NCBI GenBank assembly: GCA_001464375.1
Contig: LNEW01000161.1
Coordinates: 1-52,165, forward strand
Direction: 5' to 3'
Length of the DNA: 52,165 nucleotides
Source of the DNA: Rhodospirillales bacterium Ga0074136
Lineage (GTDB): Bacteria > Pseudomonadota > Alphaproteobacteria > Acetobacterales > Acetobacteraceae
How positions within the stretch are numbered: position 1 is the stretch's first letter; each line of letters opens with the position of its first letter. Below the pieces are notes generated by a model. It had not been told where the DNA came from and made no database searches. It saw nothing but the letters and a program-made list of their open reading frames with translations. Positions 8,810 through 17,857 of the stretch are shown in pieces. Made by a program: the position numbers and the translations under genes.

Positions 8810-10419
8810 TCCGCCGCGACGCTTGGCTGGCCGACCGGCATGCTGCGTACCCGCCCGGCGCGCGCGGCATGGCGGATGCGCCGCCGTCCCTTTGCGGCCG
8901 CGGCGGCGATCCGGCGCAAGGCTTGCGCGTGCTCCATCCCGGTATCGAGCAGATCCACCGGCGCCGCACCGCGCGCCGTGGCCTCGAGCAGCGCGCGCTT
9001 GACCGCCTGATAGGCAGCCTCGGCTGCCTCCGCGGCCTCGGGCGGCCGTGCCGCGCCGATGGGCAGCAGCACCTCAAGGCAGGCGGTCCGCAGCGCCTCC
9101 CATGGCGCAAGCGCGGCAAGCCGCGCGGCGGCGGGCGCCGACATCTCAAGTCGCTGCGCGTCGATGGCCATCGCCTCGGCATGCTGCACGGCGCGCAGCA
9201 GGTCGGGCAGCCGCCGCACCACCTCGGCCGGCAGTGGCTGGGCGTTCAGCTGTCCGATGAAGTGGCGCACGGCGATGCCGAGCCGCAGCACGCCCTGGAA
9301 CTCTGCCGGCTCAGGCATCGTGTCGGCAGGCCGCAGGCACGCCGCCGCCAGCCGCGATGCACGCTCAAGCTGGCCCGCCACCTCGCGCACCAGCCCCTGC
9401 GCGGCAAGCTCGGGCACCGCCAGCAGCGTCGCGTCCAGGTACCGCGGTCGGCTGGCCGCATCCTCGGCATCCCCGAAGCGCCGCGACAACCAGGACACCA
9501 GCGGCCCCGCGAGCGGCCAGACCAGCAGCACACCCAGCAGGTTGAAGACGGTGTGGAACACCGCGAGCACGGTCGGCACCGCTGCCCCCTCCCCGCCCGC
9601 GATCCACAGGCAGGCCGCGACCAGCGGGCGCAGCAGTAGCAGCGCCACCAACCCGGTCAGCAGGTTGAACGCCACATGCGCCGCCGCGACCCGGCGCGCC
9701 GGGGCAGTGGCGCCGATGGTGGCAAGCAGTGCGGTCGAGGTGGTGCCGACATTGGTGCCGATCACCGCCGCCGCCGCGAGTTCGAGCGGGATCGCCCCGC
9801 CCGCGCTCGCCGTCAGCGCAATGGCGATGGCGGCGGAGGAGGACTGCGTCAGCACCGTGAGCACGATGCCCAGGCCCAGGAAACCCAGCAGCGCCAACAC
9901 GCCGCTGTCGGGCAGGCCGAGGGTGGCGATGCGCGGCGCCAGGTCGCCGAACCCGCGCGCCAGGATATCGACTCCGAGGAAGAAACAGCCGAATCCTGCC
10001 AGCGCCTCCCCGCCGCCAGCGATGCGCGTCCGCCGCCCGGCAAACAGCCGCAGCGCCATGCCCAGGCCGATCAGCGGCAGCGCATAGGCCCCGATGTCGA
10101 GCTTGATACCGATGATGGCGACCAGCCAGCCGGTGGTGGTGGTGCCGATATTCGTGCCGAACACCAGCCAGACCGCCTGCGTCAGGCTCATCAGCCCGGC
10201 ATTGACGAAGCCGACCGTCGCGACCGTGACCGCGCTCGATGACCCGACCAGGGCGGTGATCAGGATTCCCGCGGCCAGGCCGCGCAGCCGCGAGCGCGTC
10301 CAGGATTCCAGGATGCCCCGCAGCGCGCCGCCCGTCGCCTGCTTCAGCCCCTCGGTCAACAGCCAGGTGCCCAGCAGAAACAGGCCAAGGCCGCCGAGCA
10401 GGGTGGGGATGACGGGCAT
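8803..10419 (-). CDS. Na+/phosphate symporter family protein with C-terminal PhoU-like domain
   Basis: 538 residues. The first ~310 form two inverted repeats of the Na/Pi cotransporter family (PF02690), each with its marker motif: ALVGSSSAVTVATVGF in the first and LTQSSSAAIAIALTAS in the second. FGTNIGTTTTGWL and IGTNVGTTSTALL are the matching second motifs. The C-terminal ~200 residues are helical and PhoU-like (QLERASRLAAACL, LRLGIAVRHFIGQL). This is the layout of bacterial NptA/YjbB-type transporters, which move phosphate using sodium or export it. Its 3' end overlaps phoB on the other strand. It follows the deoxyribosyltransferase gene by only 9 bases, so it has no promoter of its own in that gap. 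Confidence 0.9.
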   Translation of the reverse strand: MPVIPTLLGGLGLFLLGTWLLTEGLKQATGGALRGILESWTRSRLRGLAAGILITALVGSSSAVTVATVGFVNAGLMSLTQAVWLVFGTNIGTTTTGWLVAIIGIKLDIGAYALPLIGLGMALRLFAGRRTRIAGGGEALAGFGCFFLGVDILARGFGDLAPRIATLGLPDSGVLALLGFLGLGIVLTVLTQSSSAAIAIALTASAGGAIPLELAAAAVIGTNVGTTSTALLATIGATAPARRVAAAHVAFNLLTGLVALLLLRPLVAACLWIAGGEGAAVPTVLAVFHTVFNLLGVLLVWPLAGPLVSWLSRRFGDAEDAASRPRYLDATLLAVPELAAQGLVREVAGQLERASRLAAACLRPADTMPEPAEFQGVLRLGIAVRHFIGQLNAQPLPAEVVRRLPDLLRAVQHAEAMAIDAQRLEMSAPAAARLAALAPWEALRTACLEVLLPIGAARPPEAAEAAEAAYQAVKRALLEATARGAAPVDLLDTGMEHAQALRRIAAAAAKGRRRIRHAARAGRVRSMPVGQPSVAADQ

Positions 10420-10428
10420 CGCCCGAGC

Positions 10429-11016
10429 CTAGCCCCTGCTGAGCCGGGCCGACGGCCCGCCCTGCCCGGCCGCGATGCGCGCGACGCAGCGTTCGAAGGC
10501 GGCCAGGTCGCGCCAGCGGTCGCCGGCGGCGTCGGCCCGTTCGAAGACCCCGCCGGCGGCCTCGATGCCGCCATCGACCATCAGGTTGTCGCCCAGGCCG
10601 AAATCCTCGAGGCCCATCCCCTCGGCATCCTCGAAGCCGCCATCGGCGCGCGGGCGCGCGGCATCGCCCAGGAGGCCGCGGGTGCGCGCCAGGAAATCCG
10701 CCGCGACATTGCTGTAGCCCGCCACCGGCCGGCCCAGCGCGCGCATGAAGCCCAGTTCGTACACCGTGCCCACATCGGCCGACGGCCCGCGGAAGGGCGT
10801 CAGGTTCGCGATCAGCGCGCCGCAGGAGCGGATATGCGCCTCGTTGCCGAGGTAGATGCGCAGCCAGTAGGGGCGCTCGGCGGGCGGTGCCGCTTCCGGC
10901 GTATCGAGCGGGAACACCCCCTCCAGCCCATGCGCGGCGCAGACGCGCTTCTTCGCCGCCGCCACCTCCAGGGCATCGGGCAGGAAGACTTCGGGGCCGG
11001 CCAGGTAGACGCGCAT
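10429..11016 (-). CDS. Nucleoside 2-deoxyribosyltransferase family protein
   Basis: 195 residues. It begins MRVYLAGPEVFLPDA, the start typical of the family (PF05014), which transfers 2-deoxyribose between nucleobases in salvage or hydrolyses nucleotides. The active-site region SADVGTVYELGFMRALGRPV carries the expected nucleophilic glutamate (about E87) in the YELG motif, and the preceding IANLTPFRGP is also conserved. The last ~60 residues (DNLMVDGGIEAAGG...) are also common in alphaproteobacterial members. It is probably co-transcribed with the downstream symporter gene. Exact substrate cannot be read from sequence. Confidence 0.87.
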   Translation of the reverse strand: MRVYLAGPEVFLPDALEVAAAKKRVCAAHGLEGVFPLDTPEAAPPAERPYWLRIYLGNEAHIRSCGALIANLTPFRGPSADVGTVYELGFMRALGRPVAGYSNVAADFLARTRGLLGDAARPRADGGFEDAEGMGLEDFGLGDNLMVDGGIEAAGGVFERADAAGDRWRDLAAFERCVARIAAGQGGPSARLSRG

Positions 11017-11067
11017 CGCGTCGATCCTGCCTTGCCCGCGCCGCCCGCGCCATGTGAAAGGGCGGCC

Positions 11068-11883
11068 ATGGACCTGCAAGCCGAATACGACAACCGCGCC
11101 CGCGTGCCGGGCTCCGCCGCCATCCTCGAAGGCTGGGCGCGCGATGCGGAGGCCTTCCGCACAACCTGGGCGCGCAGCCAGCTCGACCTGCCCTATGGGG
11201 TCTCCGCGCGGGAACGCTTCGACCTGTTCCTGCCGGAACGCGAGGCCCCCTCGCCGCTCGCCGTGTTCATCCATGGTGGCTACTGGCAGGCGCTGGATCG
11301 CAAGGCGGTCAGCCATTTCGCGCGTGGGCTGGTGATGCGCGGCACGGCGGTCGCGGTGCCGTCCTACGATTTGTGCCCCGAGGTGCCGCTGGCCAAGATC
11401 ATCGACCAGATGCAGCAGCTCTGCGCCGTCCTGTGCGCCAAGACGCGCCAGCGCATCCTGGCGATCGGGCATTCCGCCGGCGGGCACCTGGCGGCCTGCC
11501 TGCTGGGCCAGGACTATTCCCGCTTCGCCAAGCCGCTGGGGCGCCAGGTGGTGCCCGGCGCGCTGGCGATCTCGGGTGTCTTCGAGGTCGAGCCGCTGCT
11601 GCGCACCAGCTATGGCCCGGCGCTGCGGCTGTCGCCCGAGGCGGCGCGCGTGCTGTCGCCCCGCTGGCAGGACCCGCCGGATGGCGCGCTGCACGCCGTG
11701 GTGGGTGCCGCCGAGAGCGACGAGTTCCGCCGCCAGACGCGCGATTTCGCCGAGGCCTGGGGCGCCACCGCCGAGGAACTGCCCGGCGCCAACCACTTCA
11801 CCGTGCTCGACCCGCTGACCGACCCCGATGCGCCGCTGACCATCCGGGCCGAGGCGATGGCGCGGCGTCTTGCATCCCTGTGA
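11068..11883 (+). CDS. Alpha/beta hydrolase, arylformamidase (kynurenine formamidase)-like
   Basis: 271 residues. The oxyanion motif HGGYWQ (about residues 71-76) and nucleophile elbow GHSAGG are those of the alpha/beta-hydrolase KFA/arylformamidase group, enzymes that hydrolyse N-formylkynurenine or related esters. A plausible histidine lies in GANHFTVLDPLTD near the C-terminus. The N-terminus DLQAEYDNRARVPGSAAI also matches that group. No other kyn genes are adjacent, so esterase activity on another substrate is possible. It lies divergent from the deoxyribosyltransferase gene with only about 50 bases between starts, and upstream of an ABC transporter operon. Confidence 0.85.
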   Translation: MDLQAEYDNRARVPGSAAILEGWARDAEAFRTTWARSQLDLPYGVSARERFDLFLPEREAPSPLAVFIHGGYWQALDRKAVSHFARGLVMRGTAVAVPSYDLCPEVPLAKIIDQMQQLCAVLCAKTRQRILAIGHSAGGHLAACLLGQDYSRFAKPLGRQVVPGALAISGVFEVEPLLRTSYGPALRLSPEAARVLSPRWQDPPDGALHAVVGAAESDEFRRQTRDFAEAWGATAEELPGANHFTVLDPLTDPDAPLTIRAEAMARRLASL

Positions 11884-11932
11884 CGCTTCGCGCTTAACAG
11901 GGGCTGTACGGCAAACAGGCGGGGGGCTTCCA

Positions 11933-13114
11933 ATGATCGGGTTCGGACGGCGCGGGCTTTTGGCCGGATCAACGGCACTGCTGGCGGCCCCCGCGCTGCT
12001 GCACGCGCAGCCGGCCGGCGGCGTCAAGATCGGCCTGGTGGCGGTGCAGACCGGCCCGCAGGCCGCGCTGGGCACGCAGCTGCGCGACGGCTTCCTGCAG
12101 GGGCTGCGGCACCTCGATGGCAAGCTCGGCGGCCTGACCGCCGAGGTCGTGCACATCGACGACGAACTGCGGCCCGAAGTGGCGGTGACCAAGGTGCGCG
12201 CCGCGCTCGAACGCGACCGCGTGGATTTCGTGGTCGGCGTGGTGTTCTCGAACATCCTTGCCGCCATCCTGCGGCCGGTGACGGAAGCCAACACCTTCCT
12301 GATCAGCACCAACGCCGGGCCGTCCACCTTCGCCGGGCGTGGGTGCAACCCGTTCTTCTTCACCACGTCGTACAACAACGACCAGGTGCATTCGGTGATC
12401 GGCCAGGCCTGCGAGGACCGCGGCTACCGCCGCGTCTTCGTGATGGTGCCGAACTACCAGGCCGGGCGCGACGCGGTCGCCGGCTTCAAGTCCCGCTTCA
12501 AGGGGACAGTGGTGGACGAGGTGTATGTCCCCCTCACCCAGCTCGATTTCTCGGCCGAGCTCGCGAAGATCGCGGCCGCGCGGCCGGATGCGATCTTCAC
12601 CTTCATGCCCGGCGGCCTCGGCGTGAACCTGGTGCGCCAGTACCGCCAGGCGGGCCTCGCCAACATCCCGTTCCTGTCGACCTTCACGGTGGACGAGGCG
12701 ACGCTGCCGGCACAGGGCGAGGCCGCACTCGGCTTCTTCTCCGCAGCGTCCTGGGCGCCGAACATGGACAACCCGCAGAACCAGCGCTTCGTGCGCGACT
12801 TCGAGGCGCAGTTCAACTACGTGCCCGCGACCTACGCCGCGCAGTCCTATGACAGCGCCATGCTGCTCGACAGCGCGATCCGCAAGGTGGGCGGCAACCT
12901 GCAGGGCAAGGACGCGCTGCGCGAGGCGATCCGCGCCGCCGATTTCCGCTCGGTCCGCGGGCCGTTCAAGTTCGGCGTGAACCACTACCCGGTGCAGGAT
13001 TTCTGGCTGCTCAAGGTGGCGCGCCGCCCGGATGGCAAGTTCCAGACCGAGACCGACCGCAAGGTGCTGGAAGCCAACGTCGATCCCTGGGCGGCCGAAT
13101 GCCGCATGCGCTGA
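11933..13114 (+). CDS. Branched-chain amino-acid type ABC transporter substrate-binding protein (LivK-like)
   Basis: 393 residues. A signal peptide with a twin-arginine-like start (GRRGLLAGSTALLAAPALLHA) leads into KIGLVAVQTGPQAALGTQLRDG, the typical start of a type I periplasmic binding protein (Peripla_BP_6). FVVGVVFSNILAAILRP and FISTNAGPSTFAGRGCNP-type segments line the usual ligand cleft. It is the first gene of a five-gene transporter operon (binding protein, two permeases, two ATPases). The substrate could be an amino acid, an aromatic acid or an amide; the binding residues do not let me choose. Confidence 0.93.
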   Translation: MIGFGRRGLLAGSTALLAAPALLHAQPAGGVKIGLVAVQTGPQAALGTQLRDGFLQGLRHLDGKLGGLTAEVVHIDDELRPEVAVTKVRAALERDRVDFVVGVVFSNILAAILRPVTEANTFLISTNAGPSTFAGRGCNPFFFTTSYNNDQVHSVIGQACEDRGYRRVFVMVPNYQAGRDAVAGFKSRFKGTVVDEVYVPLTQLDFSAELAKIAAARPDAIFTFMPGGLGVNLVRQYRQAGLANIPFLSTFTVDEATLPAQGEAALGFFSAASWAPNMDNPQNQRFVRDFEAQFNYVPATYAAQSYDSAMLLDSAIRKVGGNLQGKDALREAIRAADFRSVRGPFKFGVNHYPVQDFWLLKVARRPDGKFQTETDRKVLEANVDPWAAECRMR

Positions 13115-13121
13115 CCCGCTT

Positions 13122-14045
13122 GTGACGACCCAGCTGCTGCTGGTCCAGGCCCTGAACGGCCTGCAGCTCGGTATCCTGCTGTTCCTGGTCGCGGCGGGGC
13201 TCACGCTGGTGTTCGGGGTGATGGATTTCATCAACCTCGCGCACGGCGTGCAGTACATGCTGGGCGCCTACCTGGGTGCGGCGCTGGCCGCCGCGACGGG
13301 GTCCTTCTGGCTCGGCCTGGTGCTGGCCTTGCCCGCTGCGCTGGCGGCGGGGCTGCTGCTGGAAGTGCTGGTGTTCCGGCATCTGTATGCGCGCGATCAC
13401 CTGGCGCAGGTGCTCGCCACCTTCGGCGTCATCCTGTTCCTGAACGAGGGCGTGAAGGTTGTGTGGGGCGCGGCGCCGTTGCAGGTGGCGATCCCGTCGC
13501 TGCTCGAGGGCGGCATCGAGATCATGCCCGGGCTGCAATACCCGGTGTATCGCGTGGCGGTGCTGGGCGCGGGGCTCGCGACCGGTGCGCTGTTGTGGTG
13601 GCTGGTGGAACGCACGAAAGTCGGCATGCTGGTGCGCGCGGGGGCCTCCAATGCGCCGATGGTCTCGGCCCTCGGCGTCGACATCAACCGCCTGTTCACG
13701 CTGGTCTTTGCCTTCGGTGCCATGCTGGCGGGCTTCGCGGGCGTGCTGGCGGGTCCGATCTTCTCGGTCGAACCGGGCATGGGCGACAATGTGCTGATCC
13801 TCGCCTTCGTGGTGATCGTGATCGGCGGCATCGGATCGATCCGCGGCGCCTTCATCGCCGCGCTGCTGGTCGGGCTGATCGACACGCTGGGCAAGTCGGT
13901 GGCGCCCGACCTGCTGCGGCTGGTGCTGGACCCGTCCGCCGCGCGGCAGGCGGGCGCGGCGCTGGCGTCCATGCTGGTCTATGTGGCGATGGCGGCGATC
14001 CTGGCGTTCCGGCCGGCGGGGTTGTTTCCCGTCCGCGGCGGCTGA
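13122..14045 (+). CDS. Branched-chain amino-acid ABC transporter permease, LivH type
   Basis: 307 residues from a GTG at 13122, 7 bases after the binding-protein stop. About eight membrane segments. The LivH signature is present early: GLTLVFGVMDFINLAHGVQYMLGAY in two parts (GLTLVFGVMDF and INLAHGVQYMLGAY). Another is the later GMLVRAGASNAPMVSALGVDI, equivalent to the permease coupling loop. The end LVYVAMAAILAFRPAGLFP is also typical. It forms the inner-membrane channel with the LivM-type protein that overlaps its stop codon by one base. Confidence 0.94.
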   Translation: MTTQLLLVQALNGLQLGILLFLVAAGLTLVFGVMDFINLAHGVQYMLGAYLGAALAAATGSFWLGLVLALPAALAAGLLLEVLVFRHLYARDHLAQVLATFGVILFLNEGVKVVWGAAPLQVAIPSLLEGGIEIMPGLQYPVYRVAVLGAGLATGALLWWLVERTKVGMLVRAGASNAPMVSALGVDINRLFTLVFAFGAMLAGFAGVLAGPIFSVEPGMGDNVLILAFVVIVIGGIGSIRGAFIAALLVGLIDTLGKSVAPDLLRLVLDPSAARQAGAALASMLVYVAMAAILAFRPAGLFPVRGG

Positions 14046-14968
14046 TGCGCGAGGCCTGGCTGCCGCTGGCCGTGCTCGCCGCGCTGGGTGTGGCGCCGCT
14101 GCTGGGCTTCGGCGGGTCGTATGAACTGACGCTGCTGGCGCGCGCCATGATCCTCGGCATGGCGGCGGTGTCGCTGGCCTTCCTCGTGGGGGGCGCGGGG
14201 CTGGTCAGCCTGGGGCATGCGGCGGCGGTGGGGGTGGGCGCCTACGCGGTCGCGATCCTGGATGCGCATGGTGTGACGGACGCCGCGCGGGTCGTGCCGG
14301 CGGCGATCGGCGCGGCCGCGGTGTTCTCGATGCTGACAGGCGCCATCGCCATCCGCACCTCCGGCGTGCATTTCATCATGATCACCCTGGCCTTCGGGCA
14401 GATGGCCTTCTTCACCGCGTCGTCGCTCGCGGCCTATGGCGGCGACGACGGCTACACGCTGTACAGCCGCACGGAAGTCGCCGGCACGCGGCTGCTCGAG
14501 AACCGGCTGGTGTTCCACTACCTCTGCCTCGGGCTGCTGGCGCTGACCTGGGCAGCGTGTGCGATGCTGCTGGCGTCGCGCTTCGGGCGCGTGCTGCGCG
14601 CGGCGCGGGAGAATGCGCAGCGCGTCGAAGCCGTGGGCCTCGCGCCCTACCCGTTCCGCCTGGTGGGCTACACGCTGGCGGGTGCCATGGGCGGGCTGGC
14701 GGGGTTCCTGCTGGCAAACGCGACCGAGTTCGTCTCCCCCGCCACGCTGTCCTGGCAGCGGTCGGGCGAATTGCTGTTCATGGTCATCCTCGGTGGCGCG
14801 GGCAGGCTGTGGGGGGCGATCCTCGGCGCGCTGGTCTTCGTGCTGCTGGAGACCTGGCTCGCGCAGCAGATGCAGCACTGGAAGCTGGTGTTCGGACCGT
14901 TGCTGGTGCTGGCGGTGATCTTCCTGCGCGGCGGGCTGGCGGGCGTGGTGGCGCGCCGCCATGGCTGA
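14045..14968 (+). CDS. Branched-chain amino-acid ABC transporter permease, LivM type
   Basis: 307 residues, ATG overlapping the livH-type stop (TGATG). Conserved LivM features include LVGGAGLVSLGHAAAVGVGAYA in the N-terminal third, the loop RVLRAARENAQRVEAVGL, and GFLLANATEFVSPATLSW followed by ELLFMVILGGAGRLWGAI. Roughly eight to nine membrane segments. The tight overlaps across the operon suggest translational coupling of all four membrane and ATPase components. Confidence 0.94.
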   Translation: MREAWLPLAVLAALGVAPLLGFGGSYELTLLARAMILGMAAVSLAFLVGGAGLVSLGHAAAVGVGAYAVAILDAHGVTDAARVVPAAIGAAAVFSMLTGAIAIRTSGVHFIMITLAFGQMAFFTASSLAAYGGDDGYTLYSRTEVAGTRLLENRLVFHYLCLGLLALTWAACAMLLASRFGRVLRAARENAQRVEAVGLAPYPFRLVGYTLAGAMGGLAGFLLANATEFVSPATLSWQRSGELLFMVILGGAGRLWGAILGALVFVLLETWLAQQMQHWKLVFGPLLVLAVIFLRGGLAGVVARRHG

Positions 14969-15713
14969 CCCGCTGCTGCGCCTCGATGGGTTGCGCAAGC
15001 ATTTCGGCGGGCTTGCCGTGACCGATGGCGTGTCGCTCGATGTGCTGCCGGGCGAGATCCATGCGGTGATCGGCCCGAACGGCGCGGGCAAGACCACGCT
15101 GATCCACGAGATCACCGGCATCGTCGCACCCGACGAAGGGCGCATCGTCTTCGCCGGCGCCGACATCACGCGCCTGTCGCTGCCGCGGCGCGTGCGCGCC
15201 GGCCTCGCACGGACCTTCCAGATCACCAGCATCGTCGCCGGGTTCACCGTGCTGGAGAATGTCGCGCTGGCGGTGCAGGCGCGCAGCGGGTCGTCCTTCC
15301 GCTTCATCTGGCCGGCGTCGCGCGAGCGTGCGCTGAACGCTGCCGCGATGCAGGCGCTCGACGAGGTCGGCCTGGCCGACCGTGCCGGACAGCCGGCCGG
15401 CGTGCTCAGCCATGGCGAGAAGCGCGCGCTGGAACTGGCCATCGCACTGGCCACGCGGCCGCGCCTGCTGTTGCTCGATGAACCTCTGGCGGGTGCGGGG
15501 CCCGAAGAAACCGAGCGGCTCGTCGCCCTGCTGACCCGCCTGAAAGCGACCTACGCCATCCTGCTGGTCGAACACGACATGCAGGCGGTCTTCGCCCTGG
15601 CCGACCGCATCTCTGTCCTGGTGTACGGACGCGTCATCGCCACCGGCGACGTGCCGTCCATCCGCGCCAATGCCGAGGTCCGCGCCGCCTATCTCGGCGA
15701 GGACGCCGCCTGA
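14961..15713 (+). CDS. Branched-chain amino-acid ABC transporter ATP-binding protein, LivG type
   Basis: 250 residues, starting 8 bases inside the preceding permease gene. ABC ATPase motifs: Walker A GPNGAGKTT, the LivG-type RTFQITSIVAGFTVLENVAL Q-loop region, signature LSHGEKRALELAIAL, Walker B LLLLDEPLAGAGPEE, and the H-loop EHDMQAVFALADRISVL. The ending YLGEDAA matches LivG. The signature is LSHGE where most ABC proteins have LSGGQ, which is normal for LivG. It pairs with the LivF-type ATPase downstream. Confidence 0.94.
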   Translation: MADPLLRLDGLRKHFGGLAVTDGVSLDVLPGEIHAVIGPNGAGKTTLIHEITGIVAPDEGRIVFAGADITRLSLPRRVRAGLARTFQITSIVAGFTVLENVALAVQARSGSSFRFIWPASRERALNAAAMQALDEVGLADRAGQPAGVLSHGEKRALELAIALATRPRLLLLDEPLAGAGPEETERLVALLTRLKATYAILLVEHDMQAVFALADRISVLVYGRVIATGDVPSIRANAEVRAAYLGEDAA

Positions 15714-16414
15714 TGCTGGCGGTCCAGGCACTCGTCGCCGGCTATGGCGGGTCGCGCGTGCTGCACGGCATCGACCTGCGCGTCGATGCCGGCGAGGTGG
15801 TGACGCTGCTCGGGCGCAATGGCATGGGCAAGACCACCACCATCCGCGCCATCATGGGGCTGCTGCCGCCCGATGCGGGGCGCATCGCCTTCGACGGCGC
15901 CGACATCACCGGCGTGCCGCCGCACCGCATCGCGCAGCGCGGCATCGGGCTGGTGCCGGAAGGGCGGCAGGTGTTCCCCACGCTCAGCGTCGAGGAGAAC
16001 CTGGTCGCGACCGCCGCGAATCGTGCGGGGGGCGCGCCGCGCTGGACGCTGCCGCGCGTGCTGGCGCTGTTCCCGCGCCTGGCGGAACGCCGGCGCAACC
16101 TGGGCGCGCGGCTGTCGGGCGGTGAGCAGCAGATGGTGGCGATCGGCCGCGCGCTGATGACGAACCCGCGGCTGCTGATCCTGGATGAAGCGACCGAGGG
16201 CCTGGCGCCGCTGGTCCGCGCCGAGATCTGGTCGGTGCTGGCCACGCTGCGCGAAGAAGGCCAGGCTATCCTGCTGATCGACAAGAACCTCGCCGCGATC
16301 CAGCGCCTGGCCGACCGCCATGTCGTGATCGAGAAGGGCCGCGTGGTCTGGACCGGCAGCAGCGCCGAACTCGCGGCTGCGCCCGAGATACGCGACACAT
16401 ACCTTCACGTCTGA
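15713..16414 (+). CDS. Branched-chain amino-acid ABC transporter ATP-binding protein, LivF type
   Basis: 233 residues with a one-base stop/start overlap (TGATG) with the LivG-type gene. Walker A GRNGMGKTT, the LivF-specific IGLVPEGRQVFPTLSVEENL, signature RLSGGEQQMVAIGRAL, Walker B LLILDEATEGLAPLV, and H-loop-like LIDKNLAAIQRLADR. In most LivF proteins the H-loop reads E(Q/H)N; here it is DKN with no histidine, which is seen in some family members but is worth noting. Last gene of the transporter operon proper; a cupin gene follows after 46 bases. Confidence 0.93.
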   Translation: MLAVQALVAGYGGSRVLHGIDLRVDAGEVVTLLGRNGMGKTTTIRAIMGLLPPDAGRIAFDGADITGVPPHRIAQRGIGLVPEGRQVFPTLSVEENLVATAANRAGGAPRWTLPRVLALFPRLAERRRNLGARLSGGEQQMVAIGRALMTNPRLLILDEATEGLAPLVRAEIWSVLATLREEGQAILLIDKNLAAIQRLADRHVVIEKGRVVWTGSSAELAAAPEIRDTYLHV

Positions 16415-16460
16415 CCCGAAGCGGGCAAGACTTCGCTCGCGACACGCAGGAGGAACCACC

Positions 16461-16904
16461 ATGACCATCATGACCGCAGGCATCACCCCCGCCGGAGAGG
16501 GCGAAGGCGGCGTCGTGTGGAACATCCTCGGCCAGACTTACCGGCCGGTGGCGCATTCGGAATCCTGCTTCGCCTTCGACACGCTGTTCCCGGACGGGAC
16601 CTTCGTGCCGCCGCATATCCATGCGACGCAGGATGAGTTCATCCGTGTGCTGGAGGGTCGCTTCGACCTGGTGCTGGACGGTCAGCCGGCCACGGCCAAG
16701 GCGGGCGACCTGATCCGCATGCCGAAGGGCATCATGCACGGCATCTTCAACAAGTCGGGCGCGCCGGTGCGCGCGCTGTTCTGGGTGAGTCCGGCGAAGG
16801 GCCTCTACACACTGTTCACGCGCATCCACAACGTGGCCGATCCGGGCGAGGTGGTACGGATCGCGTCCGAATACGAGGTGGAGTTCCTGCCCCCGCCGGG
16901 GTGA
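16461..16904 (+). CDS. Cupin domain-containing protein
   Basis: 147 residues. A single cupin barrel with metal ligands visible in motif 1, FVPPHIHATQDEFIRVLEG (H-x-H and the glutamate), and in motif 2, GDLIRMPKGIMHGIFN (histidine). It starts at ATG 16461 behind AGGAGG. It follows the branched-chain-type transporter in the same direction and may act on the imported compound or its products, but single-domain cupins have many roles (isomerase, dioxygenase, regulator), so I give no specific function. Confidence 0.85.
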   Translation: MTIMTAGITPAGEGEGGVVWNILGQTYRPVAHSESCFAFDTLFPDGTFVPPHIHATQDEFIRVLEGRFDLVLDGQPATAKAGDLIRMPKGIMHGIFNKSGAPVRALFWVSPAKGLYTLFTRIHNVADPGEVVRIASEYEVEFLPPPG

Positions 16905-16928
16905 CCCGAATTCCAGAAAAAGGAGGGG

Positions 16929-16955
16929 GGCCCGGGGGCGTTCCCTCCCCCGGCC
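16929..16955. terminator. GC-rich hairpin between the convergent cupin and enoyl-CoA hydratase genes
   Basis: GGCCCGGGGG pairs with CCCCCGGCC around an 8-base loop, with one bulged C. It fills most of the 51-base gap between two convergent genes and would serve as a terminator or transcript end for either side. There is no U-tract on the plus side, so rho-independent termination there is doubtful. Confidence 0.4.
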
Positions 16956-17726
16956 TTACGTCTTCCTTCGCCTCGCGAACTCGCCGAGCATCCGCCGCGG
17001 TTCATCCGTCCGCCACGACGCCCCGAAGGCGTCCACGCCGGCGGCGATCGCGGCGGTCTGCGGCAGGTCCTCCCAGCGCCGGATCAGCGCCTTCTGCGCG
17101 CGGATCGCCTGCGGGCCCGCTGCCAGCAGCATCGCGACCCATTCCTCGACCGCGGTGTCGAGCGCGCCCGACGGCGCGACGCGCTCCACCAGCCCCCAGT
17201 CCAGCGCCTCGGCCGCGTCGATCGTCTCGGCCAGCAGCAGCAGGCGGCGCGTGCGGCCCCAGCCGATCAGCGCCGGCAGCAGCGCCGCCTCGACGACGGA
17301 CGGGATGCCCACGCGCACCTCCGGCATGCCGAATTTCGCGCCGTCCGACGCAATCCGCATGTCGCAGGCGGCGGCCACTTCCAGCCCGGCGCCGAGGCAC
17401 CAGCCGTTCACCCGCGCGATCACCGGCACCGGCAGGTCGCGGATGGCGCGGCAGCATCCGTGCACCAGGCGGATGAAGGCGCGCGCGCCCTTCTCGTCCT
17501 CGATCGCCGCCATGGCCGTGATGTCGGCGCCGCCGATGAAGGCGCGCGGCCCCGCGCCGGTCAGCACCACGGCGCGCAGCGCGGAGTCCTGCGCCAGCGT
17601 CGCGAAACGCGCGGCGAAGTCCTCCATCAGCGGCGGGTTCAGCGTGTTGAGCTTGGCGTCGTGGTCCACCACGACCCGCGCCACGCGCCCATCATGGGTT
17701 CGCTGCACATCGATGCGTCCGGCCAT
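16956..17726 (-). CDS. Enoyl-CoA hydratase/isomerase family protein
   Basis: 256 residues of the crotonase fold. The oxyanion-hole segments are PRAFIGGADITAM (about 60-72) and ARVNGWCLGAGLEVAAACDM (about 102-121). MPEVRVGIPSVVEAALLP carries both usual catalytic-glutamate positions, so hydratase activity is plausible. ATG at 17726 has GGGAGGA upstream. It differs clearly from the crotonase at 2.5 kb, which has the methylglutaconyl type of sequence. The neighbours (transporter/cupin on one side, protease on the other) do not define a pathway. Confidence 0.87.
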   Translation of the reverse strand: MAGRIDVQRTHDGRVARVVVDHDAKLNTLNPPLMEDFAARFATLAQDSALRAVVLTGAGPRAFIGGADITAMAAIEDEKGARAFIRLVHGCCRAIRDLPVPVIARVNGWCLGAGLEVAAACDMRIASDGAKFGMPEVRVGIPSVVEAALLPALIGWGRTRRLLLLAETIDAAEALDWGLVERVAPSGALDTAVEEWVAMLLAAGPQAIRAQKALIRRWEDLPQTAAIAAGVDAFGASWRTDEPRRMLGEFARRRKT

Positions 17727-17857
17727 TGTGGTCCTCCCTGCCGGCATCCTGCGCCGGGGCGCGCGGGTTGCACAGCGGCCGGCATGAAGCGTTGCGTTGA
17801 CGCCGTCGCGCCCGCACGGCCTTAACCGCGCCAAACGCCGCGGAGCACCACAGCCTT

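Noticed and set aside
9365..11164. Long minus-strand frames across the symporter and deoxyribosyltransferase genes
   Set aside because: Frame-shadows in GC-rich DNA; their sequence is arginine/glycine-rich without motifs, while the true genes carry clear family signatures.
17650..17857. Promoter or operator between the two divergent units at 17.7-17.86 kb
   Set aside because: I found no convincing hexamers or inverted repeat in the gap.
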